Of a DNA stretch of 64,000 bases, positions 47,506 to 60,236 are shown piece by piece. The notes below the pieces were generated by a model, which saw nothing but the letters and a program-made list of their open reading frames with translations, did not search any database and was not told where the DNA came from. The stretch comes from Prosopocoilus inquinatus (taxonomy: Eukaryota; Arthropoda; Insecta; Coleoptera; Lucanidae): assembly GCA_036172665.1 (NCBI GenBank), contig CM069880.1, positions 994,501-1,058,500 of the forward strand, given 5' to 3'. The first letter of the stretch is position 1. Each line of letters begins with the position of its first letter. Both the position numbers and the translations under genes were made by a program.

Positions 47506-49421
47506 AGGAACCCCTTAAGTACACTTTTCCGAGTTTCTTTTCTTATATATGACAAGTGGGATCCGCTACGCTCCGCCCACTTGTGGGTATGAGCAGAGGC
47601 TTGTGTGGACAGAGGCTTTGTATAGACGGAGGTTTCGTTTGGACGGAAGAGGTGAGAGCTCTGCGCGCTGTTTGGGCCGCTAGCCTTTGGGGGCTCGCGG
47701 CACCTAGGGACTTGGAAGAATGTTGGAAAACTTTAAGAATTGATTTTTCTAATTTTCGAAATTTTGAGTATTTTTCCCCAATTTTTTCAATTTTTCCGTT
47801 CTAATTTATAAATTTTTTTTCGCCGTCTGGGTTGGCCTCGCTTGGGTTGGCGTCGGTTGGGTTCACCTTGAACAATTTTACAAAAGAAAGGGAAGGAAAG
47901 TTTAAGAAAAAGTGAGAAAAATTGTTGGAAAACTTAAGAAATCGGTTTCCTTAATTTTTAGAATTTTTTCCATTTTTTTTCGATTTTTTTCAATATTTTC
48001 TCGAGATTTACTACATTTTTCCCTAATTCTTTAAATTTTTTCGTTTTCTTTAAAATAAAATTTTTCTGTCATCTGGGTTGGCCTCGCTTGGGTTGGCGCC
48101 GTTTGAGTTGACCTTGAACAATTTAAAAAAAAGAGTTAAGGAATATGTAAGAGAAAGTGAGGAAAAATGTTTTAAAAAAGTTGTAAAACGTCAATAATCG
48201 GCTTCCTCTATTCTTAGAATTTTTTCCTATTTTTTTCGATTTTTTCAATTTTTTCCCGAAATTTTGAATATTTTTCCCCAATTTTTTCAATTTTTCCGTT
48301 CTCCTAATTTTTAAATTTTTTTTCGCCGTCTGGGTTGGCCTCGCTTGGGTTGGCGTCGGTTGGGTTGACCTTGAACAATTTTCGAAAAAAAGTGAAGGAA
48401 AATGTAAGAAGTGATGAAATGTTTTTATTAAGTTGGGAAACTTAAGAAATCCGTTTCCCTAATTTTTAGAATTCTTGTCGATTTTTCTATATTTTTTTAA
48501 ATTTCCCCCCGAAATTTTGAATATTTTTCCCCAATTTGTTCAATTTTTCCGTTCTCTTAATTTTTAATTTTTTAAAATTTTTATCGATTTTTTTCAATTT
48601 TTTCCCTTAAATTTCCCGCTTTAATTGCCGGCCGGAGAGCGAACGAATCGACCTCCCCGCGCTCGCATTTTTTTTTTAATCACAAACGAACATCCAAAGC
48701 CTCCTTTATTCATCTATTTACGTAATATGTACGGTCGAAATTATGTTCGAACGCGTCCGCGCGGCGAAAGAGATCGCGTCGGCGGCTTTAGATTAGGTCA
48801 CGTTCGACCGGCGGCGCACGTACTCCCTCCGCCGCCGGGCCGACTGCCGGCGTAACACGACACACGCGAAAGAGTTCGCGCGTCGCTTTCAGGTTAGATC
48901 ACTGTCGATAGGCAGTACGCCCCCCCTCCCTTCCGACCACCGGTGCTCCGGCCCCACGACTGGACGTACAGATATATAATATTACATATGTCAAGTGTCA
49001 AGGTTTCCTTACTGCGCGTGTCGCGCGATCGTTGCCAACCAACCCTCGTCGATCCCATCTTTTACGCGGCGGCAAATTCAAATGAGCTCCGTCAAAATCT
49101 CGACGCGTTCGGTCGAGCGTACACGCGACGGCACAATGCAAATCGTGAAGAATTTAACCGGCAAAACGACGCCGCCGCCGCCGCCGCGATCGTCTTATAA
49201 CCTTTTTTCCGATTACCGGAGTAACATCGGAGAAATGGAATTTGGAGGTTTTCAGTTGTTTTTAACACTTACTTTTTTTCAGTGGAAACACTTTTTCACT
49301 GTTACACACGCGTTCGTGTCACATTTTCGATATCACCCCGTATATCTCTCGCCATGTGGTAAACGTTACGTTCGTAAAGCTACTTTCTTCTACGTCGGAA
49401 AGAATTCGACGCGATCGATTT
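47506..49421 (+). repeat. Spacer 7 (1,916 bp)
   Basis: Group 3-8 copy without private changes noticed. Subzones: hairpin 47552-47584, subrepeats 47722-48616, CpG-rich segment 48617-49421, ubiquitin-like frame 49136-49168. Confidence 0.97.
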
Positions 49422-51773
49422 AGACCTTTCGTTTGATAGGCGACAATCCGGGTTTACGTTCGACGCGTCCGATTTCGATCATTGCAGCGCCATCTTCGAT
49501 CGAAAAATCGAACCGACGCGATTTTCCGTCGCCGCTCGGCGAGACCTTTCGTTTGATACGCGACAACCCGGGTTTACGTTCGACGCGTCCGATTTCGATC
49601 ATTGCAGCGCCATCTTCGATCGAAAAATCGAACCGACGCGATTTTCCGTCGCCGCTCGGCGAGACCTTTCGTTTGATACGCGACAACCCGGGTTTACGTT
49701 CGACGCGTCCGATTTCGATCATTGCAGCGCCATCTTCGATCGAAAAATCGAACCGACGCGATTTTCCGTCGCCGATCGGCGAGACCTTTCGTTTGATACG
49801 CGACAACCCGGGTTTACGTTCGACGCGTCCGATTTCGATCATTGCAGCGCCATCTTCGATCGAAAAATCGAACCGACGCGATTTTCCGTCGCCGCTCGGC
49901 GAGACCTTTCGTTTGATATGCGACGACCCGGGTTTACGTTCGACGCGTCCGATTTCGATCATTGCAGCGCCATCTTCGATCGAAAAATCGAACCGACGCG
50001 ATTTTCCGTCGCCGCTCGGCGAGACCTTTCGTTTGATGCGCGACAACCCGGGTTTACGTTCGACGCGTCCAGTTTCGATCATTGCAGCGCCATCTTCGAT
50101 CGAAAAATCGAACCGACGCGATTTTCCGTCGCCGCTCGGCGAGACCTTTCGTTTGATGCGCGACAATCCGGGTTTACGTTCGACGCGTCCAGTTTCGATC
50201 ATTGCAGCGCCATCTTCGATCGAAAAATCGAACCGAAGCGATTTTCCGTTGCCGCTCGGCGAGACCTTTCGTTTGATACGCGACAACCCGGGTTTACGTT
50301 CGACGCGTCCGATTTCGATCATTGCAGCGCCATCTTCGATCGAAAAATCGAACCGACGCGATTTTCCGTCGCCGCTCGGCGAGACCTTTCGTTTGATACG
50401 CGACAATCCGGGTTTACGTTCGACGCGTCCGATTTCGATCATTGCAGCGCCATCTTCGATCGAAAAATCGAACCGACGCGATTTTCCGTCGCCGCTCGGC
50501 GAGACCTTTCGTTTGATACGCGACAACCCGGGTTTACGATCGACGCGTCCGATTTCGATCATTGCAGCGCCATCTTCGATCGAAAAATCGAACCGACGCG
50601 ATTTTCCGTCGCCGCTCGGCGAGACCTTTCGTTTGATACGCGACAACCCTGGTTTACGTTCGACGCGTCCAGTTTCGATCATTGCAGCGCCATCTTCGAT
50701 CGAAAAATCGAACCGAGGCGATTTTCCGTCGCCGCTCGGCGAGACCTTTCGTTTGATGCGCGACAACCCGGGTTTACGTTCGACGCGTTCAGTTTCGATC
50801 ATTGCAGCGTCATATTCGATCGAAAAATCGAACCGACGCGATTTTCCGTCGCCGCTCGGCGAGACCTTTCGTTTGAAACGCGACAACCCGGGCTTACGTT
50901 CGACGCGTCCAGTTTCGATCATTGCAGCGCCATCTTCTATCGAAAAATCGAACCGACGCGATTATCCGTCGCCGCTCGGCGAGACCTTTCGTTTGATGCG
51001 CGACAACCCGGGTTTACGTTCGACGCGTCCAGTTTCGATCATTGCAGCGCCATCTTCGATCGAAAAATCGAACCGAAGCGATTTTCCGTTGCCGCTCGGC
51101 GAGACCTTTCGTTTGATACGCGACAACCCGGGTTTACGTTCGACGCGTCCGATTTCGATCATTGCAGCGCCATCTTCTATCGAAAAATCGAACCGACGCG
51201 ATTTTCCGTCGCCGCTCGGCGAGACCTTTCGTTTGATACGCGACAACCCGGGTTTACGTTCGACGCGTCCGATTTCGATCATTGCAGCGCCATCTTCGAT
51301 CGAAAAATCGAACCGACGCGATTTTCCGTCGCCGCTCGGCGAGACCTTTCGTTTGATACGCGACAATCCGGGTTTACGATCGACGCGTCCAATTTCGATC
51401 ATTGCAGCGCCATCTTCTATCGAAAAATCGAACCGACGCGATTTTCCGTCGCCGCTCGGCGAGACCTTTCGTTTGATGCGCGACAATCCGGGTTTACGTT
51501 CGACGCGTCCAGTTTCGATCATTGCAGCGCCATCTTCGATCGAAAAATCGAACCGAAGCGATTTTCCGTCGCCGCTCGGCGAGACCTTTCGTTTGATACG
51601 CGACAACCCGGGTTTACGTTCGACGCGTCCGATTTCGATCATTGCAGCGCCATCTTCGATCGAAAAATCGAACCGACGCGATTTTCCGTCGCCGCTCGGC
51701 GAGACCTTTCGTTTGATGCGCGACAACCCGGGTTTACGTTCTACGCGACCGATTTCGATCATTGCGGCGCCAT
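49422..51773 (+). repeat. Satellite array H: 19.6 monomers, nine-monomer deletion derivative of D
   Basis: Matches array D to the monomer at 50395, then continues as D does from 30086. The crossover lies within the stretch common to the two parental monomers, upstream of the T/C difference at monomer position 35. Because the monomer with the missing T was removed, the plus frames are uninterrupted here (780 and 622 residues), unlike those in D-G and I. Confidence 0.97.
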
Positions 51774-53689
51774 AGGAACCCCTTAAGTACACTTTTCCGA
51801 GTTTCTTTTCTTATATATGACAAGTGGGATCCGCTACGCTCCGCCCACTTGTGGGTATGAGCAGAGGCTTGTGTGGACAGAGGCTTTGTATAGACGGAGG
51901 TTTCGTTTGGACGGAAGAGGTGAGAGCTCTGCGCGCTGTTTGGGCCGCTAGCCTTTGGGGGCTCGCGGCACCTAGGGACTTGGAAGAATGTTGGAAAACT
52001 TTAAGAATTGATTTTTCTAATTTTCGAAATTTTGAGTATTTTTCCCCAATTTTTTCAATTTTTCCGTTCTAATTTATAAATTTTTTTTCGCCGTCTGGGT
52101 TGGCCTCGCTTGGGTTGGCGTCGGTTGGGTTCACCTTGAACAATTTTACAAAAGAAAGGGAAGGAAAGTTTAAGAAAAAGTGAGAAAAATTGTTGGAAAA
52201 CTTAAGAAATCGGTTTCCTTAATTTTTAGAATTTTTTCCATTTTTTTTCGATTTTTTTCAATATTTTCTCGAGATTTACTACATTTTTCCCTAATTCTTT
52301 AAATTTTTTCGTTTTCTTTAAAATAAAATTTTTCTGTCATCTGGGTTGGCCTCGCTTGGGTTGGCGCCGTTTGAGTTGACCTTGAACAATTTAAAAAAAA
52401 GAGTTAAGGAATATGTAAGAGAAAGTGAGGAAAAATGTTTTAAAAAAGTTGTAAAACGTCAATAATCGGCTTCCTCTATTCTTAGAATTTTTTCCTATTT
52501 TTTTCGATTTTTTCAATTTTTTCCCGAAATTTTGAATATTTTTCCCCAATTTTTTCAATTTTTCCGTTCTCCTAATTTTTAAATTTTTTTTCGCCGTCTG
52601 GGTTGGCCTCGCTTGGGTTGGCGTCGGTTGGGTTGACCTTGAACAATTTTCGAAAAAAAGTGAAGGAAAATGTAAGAAGTGATGAAATGTTTTTATTAAG
52701 TTGGGAAACTTAAGAAATCCGTTTCCCTAATTTTTAGAATTCTTGTCGATTTTTCTATATTTTTTTAAATTTCCCCCCGAAATTTTGAATATTTTTCCCC
52801 AATTTGTTCAATTTTTCCGTTCTCTTAATTTTTAATTTTTTAAAATTTTTATCGATTTTTTTCAATTTTTTCCCTTAAATTTCCCGCTTTAATTGCCGGC
52901 CGGAGAGCGAACGAATCGACCTCCCCGCGCTCGCATTTTTTTTTTAATCACAAACGAACATCCAAAGCCTCCTTTATTCATCTATTTACGTAATATGTAC
53001 GGTCGAAATTATGTTCGAACGCGTCCGCGCGGCGAAAGAGATCGCGTCGGCGGCTTTAGATTAGGTCACGTTCGACCGGCGGCGCACGTACTCCCTCCGC
53101 CGCCGGGCCGACTGCCGGCGTAACACGACACACGCGAAAGAGTTCGCGCGTCGCTTTCAGGTTAGATCACTGTCGATAGGCAGTACGCCCCCCCTCCCTT
53201 CCGACCACCGGTGCTCCGGCCCCACGACTGGACGTACAGATATATAATATTACATATGTCAAGTGTCAAGGTTTCCTTACTGCGCGTGTCGCGCGATCGT
53301 TGCCAACCAACCCTCGTCGATCCCATCTTTTACGCGGCGGCAAATTCAAATGAGCTCCGTCAAAATCTCGACGCGTTCGGTCGAGCGTACACGCGACGGC
53401 ACAATGCAAATCGTGAAGAATTTAACCGGCAAAACGACGCCGCCGCCGCCGCCGCGATCGTCTTATAACCTTTTTTCCGATTACCGGAGTAACATCGGAG
53501 AAATGGAATTTGGAGGTTTTCAGTTGTTTTTAACACTTACTTTTTTTCAGTGGAAACACTTTTTCACTGTTACACACGCGTTCGTGTCACATTTTCGATA
53601 TCACCCCGTATATCTCTCGCCATGTGGTAAACGTTACGTTCGTAAAGCTACTTTCTTCTACGTCGGAAAGAATTCGACGCGATCGATTT
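51774..53689 (+). repeat. Spacer 8 (1,916 bp)
   Basis: Group 3-8 copy without private changes noticed. Subzones: hairpin 51820-51852, subrepeats 51990-52884, CpG-rich segment 52885-53689, ubiquitin-like frame 53404-53436. Confidence 0.97.
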
Positions 53690-56600
53690 AGACCTTTCGT
53701 TTGATAGGCGACAATCCGGGTTTACGTTCGACGCGTCCGATTTCGATCATTGCAGCGCCATCTTCGATCGAAAAATCGAACCGACGCGATTTTCCGTCGC
53801 CGCTCGGCGAGACCTTTCGTTTGATACGCGACAACCCGGGTTTACGTTCGACGCGTCCGATTTCGATCATTGCAGCGCCATCTTCGATCGAAAAATCGAA
53901 CCGACGCGATTTTCCGTCGCCGCTCGGCGAGACCTTTCGTTTGATACGCGACAACCCGGGTTTACGTTCGACGCGTCCGATTTCGATCATTGCAGCGCCA
54001 TCTTCGATCGAAAAATCGAACCGACGCGATTTTCCGTCGCCGATCGGCGAGACCTTTCGTTTGATACGCGACAACCCGGGTTTACGTTCGACGCGTCCGA
54101 TTTCGATCATTGCAGCGCCATCTTCGATCGAAAAATCGAACCGACGCGATTTTCCGTCGCCGCTCGGCGAGACCTTTCGTTTGATATGCGACGACCCGGG
54201 TTTACGTTCGACGCGTCCGATTTCGATCATTGCAGCGCCATCTTCGATCGAAAAATCGAACCGACGCGATTTTCCGTCGCCGCTCGGCGAGACCTTTCGT
54301 TTGATGCGCGACAACCCGGGTTTACGTTCGACGCGTCCAGTTTCGATCATTGCAGCGCCATCTTCGATCGAAAAATCGAACCGACGCGATTTTCCGTCGC
54401 CGCTCGGCGAGACCTTTCGTTTGATGCGCGACAATCCGGGTTTACGTTCGACGCGTCCAGTTTCGATCATTGCAGCGCCATCTTCGATCGAAAAATCGAA
54501 CCGAAGCGATTTTCCGTTGCCGCTCGGCGAGACCTTTCGTTTGATACGCGACAACCCGGGTTTACGTTCGACGCGTCCGATTTCGATCATTGCAGCGCCA
54601 TCTTCGATCGAAAAATCGAACCGACGCGATTTTCCGTCGCCGCTCGGCGAGACCTTTCGTTTGATACGCGACAATCCGGGTTTACGTTCGACGCGTTCGA
54701 TTTCGATCATTGCAGCGCCATCTTCGATCGAAAAATCGAACCGACGCGATTTTCCGTCGCCGCTCGGCGAGACCTTTCGTTGATACGCGACAACCCGGGT
54801 TTACGTTCGACGCGTCCGATTTCGATCATTGCAGCGCCATCTTCGATCGAAAAATCGAACCGACGCGATTTTCCGTCGCCGCTCGGCGAGACCTTTCGTT
54901 TGATATGCGACAACCCGGGTTTACGTTCGACGCGTCCGATTTCGATCATTGCAGCGCCATCTTCGATCGAAAAATCGAACCGACGCGATTTTCCGTCGCC
55001 GCTCGGCGAGACCTTCCGTTTGATACGCGACAACCCGGGTTTACGTTCGACGCGTCCGATTTCGATCATTGCAGCGCCATCTTCGATCGAAAAATCGAAC
55101 CGACGCGATTTTCCGTCGCCGCTCGGCGAGACCTTTCGTTTGATGCGCGACAACCCGGGTTTACGTTCGACGCGTCCAGTTTCGATCATTGCAGCGCCAT
55201 CTTCGATCGAAAAATCGAACCGACGCGATTTTCCGTCGCCGCTCGGCGAGACCTTTCGTTTGATACGCGACAATCCGGGTTTACGTTCGACGCGTTCGAT
55301 TTCGATCATTGCAGCGCCATCTTCGATGGAAAAATCGAACCGACGCGATTTTCCGTCGCCGCTCGGCGAGACCTTTCGTTTGATACGCGACAACCCGGGT
55401 TTACGTTCGACGCGTCCGATTTCGATCATTGCAGCGCCATCTTCGATCGAAAAATCGAACCGACGCGATTTTCCGTCGCCGCTCGGCGAGACCTTTCGTT
55501 TGATACGCGACAACCCGGGTTTACGTTCGACGCGTACGATTTCGATCATTGCAGCGCCATCTTCGATCGAAAAATCGAACCGACGCGACTTTCCGTCGCC
55601 GCTCGGCGAGACCTTTCGTTTGATACGCGACAACCCGGGTTTACGTTCGACGCGTCCGATTTCGATCATTGCAGCGCCATCTTCGATCGAAAAATCGAAC
55701 CGACGCGATTTTCCGTCGCCGCTCGGCGAGACCTTTCGTTTGATACGCGACAATCCGGGTTTACGTTCGACGCGTCCGATTTCGATCATTGCAGCGCCAT
55801 CTTCGATCGAAAAATCGAACCGACGCGATTTTCCGTCGCCGCTCGGCGAGACCTTTCGTTTGATACGCGACAACCCGGGTTTACGATCGACGCGTCCGAT
55901 TTCGATCATTGCAGCGCCATCTTCGATCGAAAAATCGAAGCGACGCGATTTTCCGTCGCCGCTCGGCGAGACCTTTCGTTTGATACGCGACAACCCTGGT
56001 TTACGTTCGACGCGTCCAGTTTCGATCATTGCAGCGCCATCTTCGATCGAAAAATCGAACCGAGGCGATTTTCCGTCGCCGCTCGGCGAGACCTTTCGTT
56101 TGATGCGCGACAACCCGGGTTTACGTTCGACGCGTTCAGTTTCGATCATTGCAGCGTCATATTCGATCGAAAAATCGAACCGACGCGATTTTCCGTCGCC
56201 GCTCGGCGAGACCTTTCGTTTGAAACGCGACAACCCGGGCTTACGTTCGACGCGTCCAGTTTCGATCATTGCAGCGCCATCTTCTATCGAAAAATCGAAC
56301 CGACGCGATTATCCGTCGCCGCTCGGCGAGACCTTTCGTTTGATGCGCGACAACCCGGGTTTACGTTCGACGCGTCCAGTTTCGATCATTGCAGCGCCAT
56401 CTTCGATCGAAAAATCGAACCGAAGCGATTTTCCGTTGCCGCTCGGCGAGACCTTTCGTTTGATACGCGACAACCCGGGTTTACGTTCGACGCGTCCGAT
56501 TTCGATCATTGCAGCGCCATCTTCTATCGAAAAATCGAACCGACGCGATTTTCCGTCGCCGCTCGGCGAGACCTTTCGTTTGATACGCGACAACCCGGGT

Positions 56601-57120
56601 TTACGTTCGACGCGTCCGATTTCGATCATTGCAGCGCCATCTTCGATCGAAAAATCGAACCGACGCGATTTTCCGTCGCCGCTCGGCGAGACCTTTCGTT
56701 TGATACGCGACAATCCGGGTTTACGATCGACGCGTCCAATTTCGATCATTGCAGCGCCATCTTCTATCGAAAAATCGAACCGACGCGATTTTCCGTCGCC
56801 GCTCGGCGAGACCTTTCGTTTGATGCGCGACAATCCGGGTTTACGTTCGACGCGTCCAGTTTCGATCATTGCAGCGCCATCTTCGATCGAAAAATCGAAC
56901 CGAAGCGATTTTCCGTCGCCGCTCGGCGAGACCTTTCGTTTGATACGCGACAACCCGGGTTTACGTTCGACGCGTCCGATTTCGATCATTGCAGCGCCAT
57001 CTTCGATCGAAAAATCGAACCGACGCGATTTTCCGTCGCCGCTCGGCGAGACCTTTCGTTTGATGCGCGACAACCCGGGTTTACGTTCTACGCGACCGAT
57101 TTCGATCATTGCGGCGCCAT
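53690..57120 (+). repeat. Satellite array I: 28.6 monomers
   Basis: Same order as array D with the missing T near 54780. The private change at 55940 (GAACCG to GAAGCG) also occurs in array A near 9319, so this site has mutated twice or has been moved between arrays by conversion. Confidence 0.98.
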
Positions 57121-58964
57121 AGGAACCCCTTAAGTACACTTTTCCGAGTTTCTTTTCTTATATATGACAAGTGGGATCCGCTACGCTCCGCCCACTTGTG
57201 GGTATGAGCAGAGGCTTGTGTGGACAGAGGCTTTGTATAGACGGAGGTTTCGTTTGGACGGAAGAGGTGAGAGCTCTGCGCGCTGTTTGGGCCGCTAGCC
57301 TTTGGGGGCTCGCGGCACCTAGGGACTTGGAAGAATGTTGGAAAACTTTAAGAATTGATTTTTCTAATTTTCGAAATTTTGAGTATTTTTCCCCAATTTT
57401 TTCAATTTTTCCGTTCTAATTTATAAATTTTTTTTCGCCGTCTGGGTTGGCCTCGCTTGGGTTGGCGTCGGTTGGGTTCACCTTGAACAATTTTACAAAA
57501 GAAAGGGAAGGAAAGTTTAAGAAAAAGTGAGAAAAATTGTTGGAAAACTTAAGAAATCGGTTTCCTTAATTTTTAGAATTTTTTCCATTTTTTTTCGATT
57601 TTTTTCAATATTTTCTCGAGATTTACTACATTTTTCCCTAATTCTTTAAATTTTTTCGTTTTCTTTAAAATAAAATTTTTCTGTCATCTGGGTTGGCCTC
57701 GCTTGGGTTGGCGCCGTTTGAGTTGACCTTGAACAATTTAAAAAAAAGAGTTAAGGAATATGTAAGAGAAAGTGAGGAAAAATGTTTTAAAAAAGTTGTA
57801 AAACGTCAATAATCGGCTTCCTCTATTCTTAGAATTTTTTCCTATTTTTTTCGATTTTTTCAATTTTTTCCCGAAATATTGAATATTTTTCCCCAATTTT
57901 TTCAATTTTTCCGTTCTCCTAATTTTTAAATTTTTTTTCGCCGTCTGGGTTGGCCTCGCTTGGGTTGGCGTCGGTTGGGTTGACCTTGAACAATTTTCGA
58001 AAAAAAGTGAAGGAAAATGTAAGAAGTGATGAAATGTTTTAAAAAAGTTGGGAAACTTAAGAAATCCGTTTCCCTAATTTTTAGAATTCTTGTCGATTTT
58101 TCTCGATTTTTTTAAATTTCCCTCCGAAATTTTTTTTCAATTTTTTTCCTATAAATTTCCCGCTTTAATTGCCGGCCGGAGAGCGAACGAATCGACCTCC
58201 CCGCGCTCGCATTTTTTTTTTAATCACAAACGAACATCCAAAGCCTCCTTTATTCATCTATTTACGTAATATGTACGGTCGAAATTATGTTCGAACGCGT
58301 CCGCGCGGCGAAAGAGATCGCGTCGGCGGCTTTAGATTAGGTCACGTTCGACCGGCGGCGCACGTACTCCCTCTGCCGCCGGGCCGACTGCCGGCGTAAC
58401 ACGACACACGTGAAAGAGTTCGCTCGTCGCTTTCAGGTTAGATCACTGTCGATAGGCAGTACGCCCCCCTCCCTTCCGACCACCGGTGCTCCGGCCCAAC
58501 GACTGGCCGTACAGATATATAATATTACATATGTCAAGTGTCAAGGTTTCCTTACTGCGCGTGTCGCGCGATCGTTGCCAACCAACCCTCGTCGATCCCA
58601 TCTTTTACGCGGCGGCAAATTCAAATGAGCTCCGTCAAAATCTCGACGCGTTCGGTCGAGCGTACACGCGACGGCACAATGCAAATCGTGAAGAATTTAA
58701 CCGGCAAAACGACGCCGCCGCCGCCGCCGCGATCGTCTTATAACCTTTTTTCCGATTACCGGAGTAACATCGGAGAAATGGAATTTGGAGGTTTTCAGTT
58801 GTTTTTAACACTTACTTTTTTTCAGTGGAAACACTTTTTCACTGTTACACACGCGTTCGTGTCACATTTTCGATATCACCCCGTATATCTCTCGCCATGT
58901 GGTAAACGTTACGTTCGTAAAGCTACTTTCTTCTACGTCGGAAAGAATTCGACGCGATCGATTT
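57121..58964 (+). repeat. Spacer 9 (1,844 bp), mosaic with an internal deletion
   Basis: The 5' two-thirds carries the markers of spacers 3-8 (GAGCAG in the leader, loss of CCT near 57417, CTCGAGA near 57615). The 3' part shares TTTTAAAAAAGTTG near 58036, TCTCGATTTTT near 58101 and GGCCGTAC near 58505 with spacer 10. A private deletion of about 72 bp removes the distal part of the fourth subrepeat (58120-58150). Other private changes: CTCTGCC near 58371, ACGTGAAAG near 58408, TTCGCTCGTC near 58420, CCCAACGAC near 58496 and one fewer C near 58467. Subzones: hairpin 57167-57199, subrepeats 57337-58160, ubiquitin-like frame 58679-58711. Confidence 0.96.
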
Positions 58965-60236
58965 AGACCTTTCGTTTGATAGGCGACAATCCGGGTTTAC
59001 GTTCGACGCGTTAGATTTCGATCATTGCAGCGCCATCTTCGATCGAAAAATCGAACCGACGCGATTTTCCGTCGCCGCTCGGCGAGACCTTTCGTTTGAT
59101 ACGCGACAACACGGGTTTACGTTCGACGCGTCCGATTTCGATCATTGCAGCGCCATCTTCGATCGAAAAATCTAACCGACGCGATTTTCCGTCGCCGCTC
59201 GGCGAGACCTTTTGTTTGATATGCGACAACCCGGGTTTACGTTCGACGCGTCCGATTTCGATCATTGCAGCGCCATCTTCGATCGAAAAATCGAACCGAC
59301 GCGATTTTCCGTCGCCGCTCGGCGAGACCTTTCGTTTGATACGCGACAATCCGGGTTTACGTTCGACGCGTTCGATTTCGATCATTGCAGCGCCATCTTC
59401 GATCGAAAAATCGAACCGACGCGATTTTCCGTCGCCGCTCGGCGAGACCTTTCGTTTGATACGCGACAACCCGGGTTTACGTTCGACGCGTCCGATTTCA
59501 ATCATTGCAGCGCCATCTTCTATCGAAAAATCGAACCGACGCGATTTTCCGTCGCCGCTCGGCGAGACCTTTCGTTTGATGCGCGACAACCCGGGTTTAC
59601 GTTCGACGCGTCCAGTTTCGATCATTGCAGCGCCATCTTCGATCGAAAAATCGAACCGACGCGATTTTCCGTCGCCGCTCGGCGAGACCTTTCGTTTGAT
59701 GCGCGACAACCCGGGTTTACGTTCGACGCGTCCGATTTCGATCATTGCAGCGCCATCTTCGATCGAAAAATCGAACCGACGCGATTTTCCGTCGCCGCTC
59801 GGCGAGACCTTTCGTTTGATGCGCGACAACCCGGGTTTACGTTCGACGCGTCCGATTTCGATCATTGCAGCGCCATCTTCGATCGAAAAATCGAACCGAC
59901 GCGATTTTCCGTCGCCGCTCGGCGAGACCTTTCGTTTGATGCGCGACAACCCGGGTTTACGTTCGACGCGTCCGATTTCGATCATTGCAGCGCCATCTTC
60001 GATCGAAAAATCGAACCGACGCGATTTTCCGTCGCCGCTCGGCGAGACCTTTCGTTTGATACGCGACAACCCGGGTTTACGTTCGACGCGTCCAGTTTCG
60101 ATCATTGCAGCGCCATCTTCGATCGAAAAATCGAACCGACGCGATTTTCCGTCGCCGCTCGGCGAGACCTTTCGTTTGATACGCGACAACCCGGGTTTAC
60201 GTTCTACGCGACCGATTTCGATCATTGCGGCGCCAT
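58965..60236 (+). repeat. Satellite array J: 10.6 monomers
   Basis: Starts with the GATAGG monomer, which here has a private GTTAGATT change (59010-59017). The second monomer has AACACGGG and ATCTAACC, both closing frames. Three consecutive monomers at 59698-60057 appear identical to each other (GATG start with CCGATT), a sign of very recent local expansion. The stretch 59338-59697 has the same order as array A 1201-1560, including TCAATC and CTATCG. It ends with the array-end monomer, here beginning GATAC instead of GATGC. Confidence 0.97.

Larger units (their letters stand above)
47506..51773 (+). repeat. Composite unit 5: spacer 7 + shortened array H (4,268 bp)
   Basis: 1,079 bp shorter than its neighbours. 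The loss is entirely within the array and equals nine monomers of the parental unit, one of which carried the 1-bp deletion (9 x 120 - 1). Confidence 0.97.
51774..57120 (+). repeat. Composite unit 6: spacer 8 + array I (5,347 bp)
   Basis: Returns to the full length after the short unit 5. One substitution relative to unit 1 was seen, C to G at 55940. Confidence 0.97.
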
